Shown: positions 60,779 through 64,000 of the stretch, in pieces
Layout of the letters: every line of letters starts with the position of its first letter
Position numbering within the stretch: the stretch's first letter is position 1
NCBI RefSeq assembly: GCF_013114545.1
Contig: NZ_VTXI01000002.1
Coordinates: 1 to 64,000, forward strand
DNA from: Vibrio sp. RE86
GTDB taxonomy: Bacteria > Pseudomonadota > Gammaproteobacteria > Enterobacterales > Vibrionaceae
Reading direction: 5' to 3'
Length of the DNA stretch: 64,000 nucleotides
Translations under genes and position numbers: made by a program
The notes under the pieces: model-generated
The model's input: the letters and a program-made list of their open reading frames with translations, nothing else
Databases searched by the model: none
Told to the model about the DNA's origin: nothing

Positions 60779-61438
60779 TTAATCCCAGTTAAGCAGGGTC
60801 CAATTTGGCCGCTCGGCGTGAGCTTTGAGCTGCGAGCATGGGTTAACTAAGTAGGCGTAGTCAGCATGTTCACACAAAGGTAAGTCATTGATTGAGTCAG
60901 TGTAAAAGTGAATCTCTGAGTAGGTTTTCTCTTGAGCTGACAACCACTCTTTCAGGCGAACCACTTTGCCTTCACGATAACTAGGCACGCCCGATATTTG
61001 TGCTGTGTAACGCCCCTCTTGTTCGACCAAATCAATGCCTAACGCCGTTGGTATTCCAAGTTTACGACCAACTGCTTTCACGAGAAACGTCACACTGGCA
61101 GAGATGATTACCATGTCGATGTTGTCTCTGGAGAGTTGTTCAATCAAGGTAACGGATTGTTTGAACTGCTTTGGTAGAATATGGTGTTCAACACACTCTT
61201 CAATCAAGGTGGTTACCTCTGCGATTGGCATGTTTGCTAGCGGTGCCATTGAGAAGGCAAGATACTCTTCCATATCCAACTTGCCCTGCGCGTATAACCC
61301 CATCAAACGCTGATCTTCTGCTATGAAGTTAGCTTGCGTCACGATGCCTTTTTCAACCAAAAATTCGTTCCAAATCATCGCACAATCGGCATTGATCAGA
61401 GTTTCATCCATATCAAATACATACAACGGGTTAGACAT
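60779..61438 (-). CDS. HAD-IB family phosphatase (SerB-like)
   Basis: This 219-aa enzyme shows all four HAD motifs: VFDMDETLINADC (nucleophile and general acid), VIISASVTFL, a lysine in YREGKVVRL and YTDSINDLPLCEHADY. It resembles phosphoserine phosphatase-like HAD-IB proteins. It is the last gene of an ABC importer operon, two bases after the ATPase gene, so it may dephosphorylate the imported compound or a product of it. Confidence 0.9.
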   Translation of the reverse strand: MSNPLYVFDMDETLINADCAMIWNEFLVEKGIVTQANFIAEDQRLMGLYAQGKLDMEEYLAFSMAPLANMPIAEVTTLIEECVEHHILPKQFKQSVTLIEQLSRDNIDMVIISASVTFLVKAVGRKLGIPTALGIDLVEQEGRYTAQISGVPSYREGKVVRLKEWLSAQEKTYSEIHFYTDSINDLPLCEHADYAYLVNPCSQLKAHAERPNWTLLNWD

Positions 61439-61440
61439 GT

Positions 61441-62460
61441 CTACGCTCTCACAGGTTGAATTTCGTTGAGGTTAAAGAGTAGTTCCAATTGGCTGCCATT
61501 GGCGAGCAAACGCTCAGAAGAACGGTTGAGTAAGTCAACGGTGAGCTCGCATTCATCAACATCGACTTGATAGCGAATCACGTTGCCCAATAGCTGGTGG
61601 TTCTTGATGGTGCCAACTTGTGGAGCAGAGATATGATTGCCATATTGGCGGCCGCTCTCTTTCACGTAAATCGATTCAGGGCGAATCGCCACTCGCCACT
61701 CGGTATCAATATCAAACAGCTTTTTCGCTTTGCTCGATTCGACCAAGTTGTAGTGACCCATAAAGCTGGCGACAAACTCATTGGCTGGGTGAGTGTAGAT
61801 CGCTTCTGGGGTGTCAGCTTGAACGATCTCCCCTTTGTTCATTAGAAAGATACGATCCGACATGATCATTGCTTCTTCTTGATCGTGAGTGACAAAGATC
61901 GTGGTGAGATTCATCTCTTTTTGGATGTCTCGGATCTGCTGGCGAAGGTGCTTACGGATCTTGGCATCTAATGCAGAAAGCGGCTCATCAAGCAGCAGAA
62001 TACGAGGCTTGACCACCAGTGCGCGCGCCAATGCCACTCGTTGTCTTTGACCGCCGGAGAGTTGGTGCGGGTAGTGCTTCTCTTTGCCTGTAAGATCAAC
62101 CAACTCAATGACTTTTGCCACTTCTCGTTGTATCTCGTCAGCACTGAGCTTCTTCATCTTGAGCCCAAAGGCGATGTTGCCTTCAACCGTCATGTTAGGA
62201 AACAGCGCGTAAGATTGAAACACCATGCCAATGCCGCGCTCTTGAGGGGTAAGGTGAGTTATCTCTTCCCCGTTGACCCAAATCTCGCCGCCATCGACAG
62301 GGTTTAACCCTGCAAGGCTTCGCAGTAGCGTTGATTTACCGCAGCCACTTGGGCCGAGTAGTGTGATGAACTCACCTTTCTCGATAGAAAATTGAATATC
62401 TTCAAATACGGTGTTGCTGCCAAAATGTTTAGTTAGATTAGTTGCAGTTACGTAGCTCAT
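61441..62460 (-). CDS. ABC importer ATP-binding protein (PotA/PhnT-like)
   Basis: This 339-aa ATPase of the CUT1/POPT type has Walker A GPSGCGKST, Q-loop VFQSYALFPNMTV, signature LSGGQRQRVALARAL, Walker B ILLLDEPLSALDA and the switch VTHDQEEA. A TOBE-like C-terminal domain (residues 245-335) follows. It belongs to the family importing polyamines, iron, thiamine or phosphonates. It overlaps the permease gene by one base. The symbol is withheld because the substrate cannot be read. Confidence 0.93.
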   Translation of the reverse strand: MSYVTATNLTKHFGSNTVFEDIQFSIEKGEFITLLGPSGCGKSTLLRSLAGLNPVDGGEIWVNGEEITHLTPQERGIGMVFQSYALFPNMTVEGNIAFGLKMKKLSADEIQREVAKVIELVDLTGKEKHYPHQLSGGQRQRVALARALVVKPRILLLDEPLSALDAKIRKHLRQQIRDIQKEMNLTTIFVTHDQEEAMIMSDRIFLMNKGEIVQADTPEAIYTHPANEFVASFMGHYNLVESSKAKKLFDIDTEWRVAIRPESIYVKESGRQYGNHISAPQVGTIKNHQLLGNVIRYQVDVDECELTVDLLNRSSERLLANGSQLELLFNLNEIQPVRA

Positions 62461-63245
62461 TATTTGGCTCCTTGGCTAAAACGACTTGCCAGCCAAGTCA
62501 GTAGAAAAATAAACAGGAAGTAGGTCATTACCAGCGCCGAGGTAAAGTGGCCGCTGGTTTGACGCATGTTGTATAGATAGATTTGCAGTGTCTCAAACCG
62601 AGTACCGACCAAGATATTGGCAAACACAAACTCGCCCAGTAGGAATGAGAACGACAAGAACAGTGATGCCATTAAGCCCTTCTTCAAGTTCGGTAAGATG
62701 ATCAGCAAAAACGCCTTAGTGGTGCTTGCGCCGAGCAGGTGCGCCGCATCCATCAGATCTTGGAGATTGATCGCTTCGAAATTATTGGAAATGGCTCGGT
62801 ACATAAACGGCAGTGCAATGGTGAAGTAGGTACCAATTAAAATCCAAGGCGTCCCTATTAATGAGATATCACTGTCTGCGTAGAGCTGAAGTAAGCCAAC
62901 CGATGAAACTACAGGAGGAACCGCAAAGGGCAGTAGGATCATGATATTCATGAGCTTGTCGAGTTTCGGGTAGTAGTAAAACACCACGAAAATCGCAGGC
63001 AGAATCAGTATTACGCTCAACGCGAGAGCAGCAATACAGATGAACAGAGATCGGCCAAACGCTTGCAAGAAACGAGGATCGGTCAATAAGCTGATGTACC
63101 AATCCAACGTGAAGCCATCAGGCAAGATGGTCGCGCCCCAGCGTGATGAAATGGAATAGACAAACGTAGCCAAGATTGGGATCAGCATGATGCCCACAAT
63201 TGAGTAGACCACGGTTTTGTGAAATCGAGTATTTACGTGTTGCAT
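62460..63245 (-). CDS. ABC importer permease, second subunit
   Basis: This 261-aa inner-membrane permease has six segments. The ATPase-contact loop is LMDAAHLLGASTTKAFLLIILP (residues about 160-182). It resembles PotC/PhnV-type subunits, with SSRWGATILPDGFTLDWY after the first segment. It lies five bases after the first permease gene and overlaps the ATPase gene by one base. Confidence 0.92.
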   Translation of the reverse strand: MQHVNTRFHKTVVYSIVGIMLIPILATFVYSISSRWGATILPDGFTLDWYISLLTDPRFLQAFGRSLFICIAALALSVILILPAIFVVFYYYPKLDKLMNIMILLPFAVPPVVSSVGLLQLYADSDISLIGTPWILIGTYFTIALPFMYRAISNNFEAINLQDLMDAAHLLGASTTKAFLLIILPNLKKGLMASLFLSFSFLLGEFVFANILVGTRFETLQIYLYNMRQTSGHFTSALVMTYFLFIFLLTWLASRFSQGAK

Positions 63246-63249
63246 GTGC

Positions 63250-64000
63250 TTACTTCTTACCCGCGTAGCTTTTCGAGATTAGCCACTGGTTGATGACGGT
63301 AATAAAGGCCAAGATAGCCATCAGAATGACGGATATCGCCGCCGCAAGATTCGGTTCTAGGAACAGGTCGCCTGATACGAGGCTGGCGATTCGAATGGTA
63401 ATCACGTTGTAGTTCCCTGATGTGAGGGCATAAACGCTCGCATACGCGCCAATCGCATTGGCAACCAGAATAATGAAGGTGCCAAACAGAGCTGGAGAGA
63501 GCACTGGCAACGCGATTTTCGCCCAGTATTTAGTCGTACTTGCGCCCAGTAAAGCCGCTGCTTCTTGCCAGTCGTCTCTTAACGCGTCAAACGCAGGGTA
63601 AAGCAGCAACACCGCTAGTGGAATTTGGAAATAGATGTAAATCGCCAATAAGCCCCATTTTCCGTACAGGTCGAAATCGCCTAACAAACCGTATTGCTTG
63701 AGTAGTAGGGTGATGGCGCCATTGGTACCAAGAATAATGATGAAGGCAAACGACAGAGGTACGCCAGCAAAGTTGCTGCTCATATTGGTAAAGGCGATCA
63801 CGCCATCACGAATTTTAGAATCAACGCGACGCAGAGATGAAACAAGTAAGGTGGCGATCATGAGTCCAAACAAGCTTGACCAAACAGAGAGCCATAAACT
63901 GTTGCTAAAGGCTTGCATCATAAAGGCGGAATCGAGCACTTCCACGTAGTTGTCTAGCGCGAACTCGTCGTCATAAATGAAACTGTTGATCAGTACCCAA
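63250..64000 (-). CDS. ABC importer permease, first subunit (partial, runs off the window)
   Basis: The frame is open to the right edge; 18 codons upstream of a GTG at 63945 continue WVLINSFIYDDEFALDNYVE, so the true start lies outside the window. The visible 250 residues include about six segments, FADSRLRRVDSK-like cytosolic sequence and the coupling loop EAAALLGASTTKYWAKIALP. It resembles PotB/PhnU-type subunits. A solute-binding protein gene is expected further right. Confidence 0.9.
   Translation of the reverse strand, partial: WVLINSFIYDDEFALDNYVEVLDSAFMMQAFSNSLWLSVWSSLFGLMIATLLVSSLRRVDSKIRDGVIAFTNMSSNFAGVPLSFAFIIILGTNGAITLLLKQYGLLGDFDLYGKWGLLAIYIYFQIPLAVLLLYPAFDALRDDWQEAAALLGASTTKYWAKIALPVLSPALFGTFIILVANAIGAYASVYALTSGNYNVITIRIASLVSGDLFLEPNLAAAISVILMAILAFITVINQWLISKSYAGKK

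Noticed and set aside
61441..64000. PhnSTUV-type phosphonate importer belonging to the phn remnant
   Set aside because: The ATPase and permeases resemble that group, but the operon is 7 kb away on the other strand with no binding protein visible, and PotABC-type importers fit equally well.

Overview
This 64 kb window comes from a gamma-proteobacterium, almost certainly a marine Vibrio or close relative. The evidence is gene content only: UPF0217/TrmY-type methyltransferase, EamA-MarR pair, OprB porin, a 2-aminoethylphosphonate (phn) remnant, moderate GC, and compact operons with strong hairpin terminators. I see no rRNA, tRNA, CRISPR array, prophage or complete insertion sequence. The gene set is metabolic and accessory, which would suit a second chromosome, but that is inference.

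Layout. 1-4000: the 3' end of an unknown gene, a small hypothetical gene, a decayed outer-membrane protein gene, a DUF3299 protein and a secreted amidohydrolase. 4001-5570: a DMT exporter diverging from its MarR regulator, with two copies of an 18-bp operator between them. 5593-15820: a glyoxylate locus. Malate synthase A and a GlcG-like protein read leftward. Glyoxylate carboligase, hydroxypyruvate isomerase and tartronate semialdehyde reductase read rightward, followed by a CdaR-type regulator, a GntP permease and glycerate kinase. Glyoxylate can therefore go to malate or to phosphoglycerate. 15978-22552: a periplasmic amidohydrolase, a GlxA-like regulator, a beta-lactamase-fold hydrolase, a RutR-like TetR regulator, two small unknown proteins and a DEAD-box helicase.

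22639-41944 is the main island: catabolism of shikimate/quinate through protocatechuate and the 4,5- (meta-) cleavage route. AroQ and an AroE-type dehydrogenase lead to 3-dehydroshikimate, and a QuiC-type dehydratase (fused to an HPPD-like domain) makes protocatechuate. LigAB opens the ring, LigC oxidises the semialdehyde, LigI hydrolyses the pyrone, GalD tautomerises, GalB (a PIG-L/LmbE-fold hydratase) hydrates, and GalC cleaves to pyruvate and oxaloacetate. A TRAP transporter, an AEC carrier, three oxidoreductases of unassigned role and an unusual LysR regulator with two N-terminal HTH domains complete it. A PEBP-AraC gene pair sits between the two lower-pathway operons.

42121-52380: TrmY-like methyltransferase, YdjM-like membrane protein, TetR/RibD-C divergent pair with a perfect operator, a TldD/PmbA-type protease pair, a U32 peptidase-like protein and a YtrA-regulated ABC exporter. 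52450-54903: a TPR glycosyltransferase beside a collapsed phn locus, in which phnX and a permease gene are fragments but the regulator phnR is intact. 55013-60667: an M19 dipeptidase-like protein lacking the usual HxD metal motif, an AraC regulator, a second amidohydrolase paralogous to the one at 2219-3595, a 264-bp MITE-like element and an OprB porin. These look like a peptide or amide scavenging set. 60779-64000: a HAD phosphatase and an ABC importer (ATPase plus two permeases, the last running off the window).
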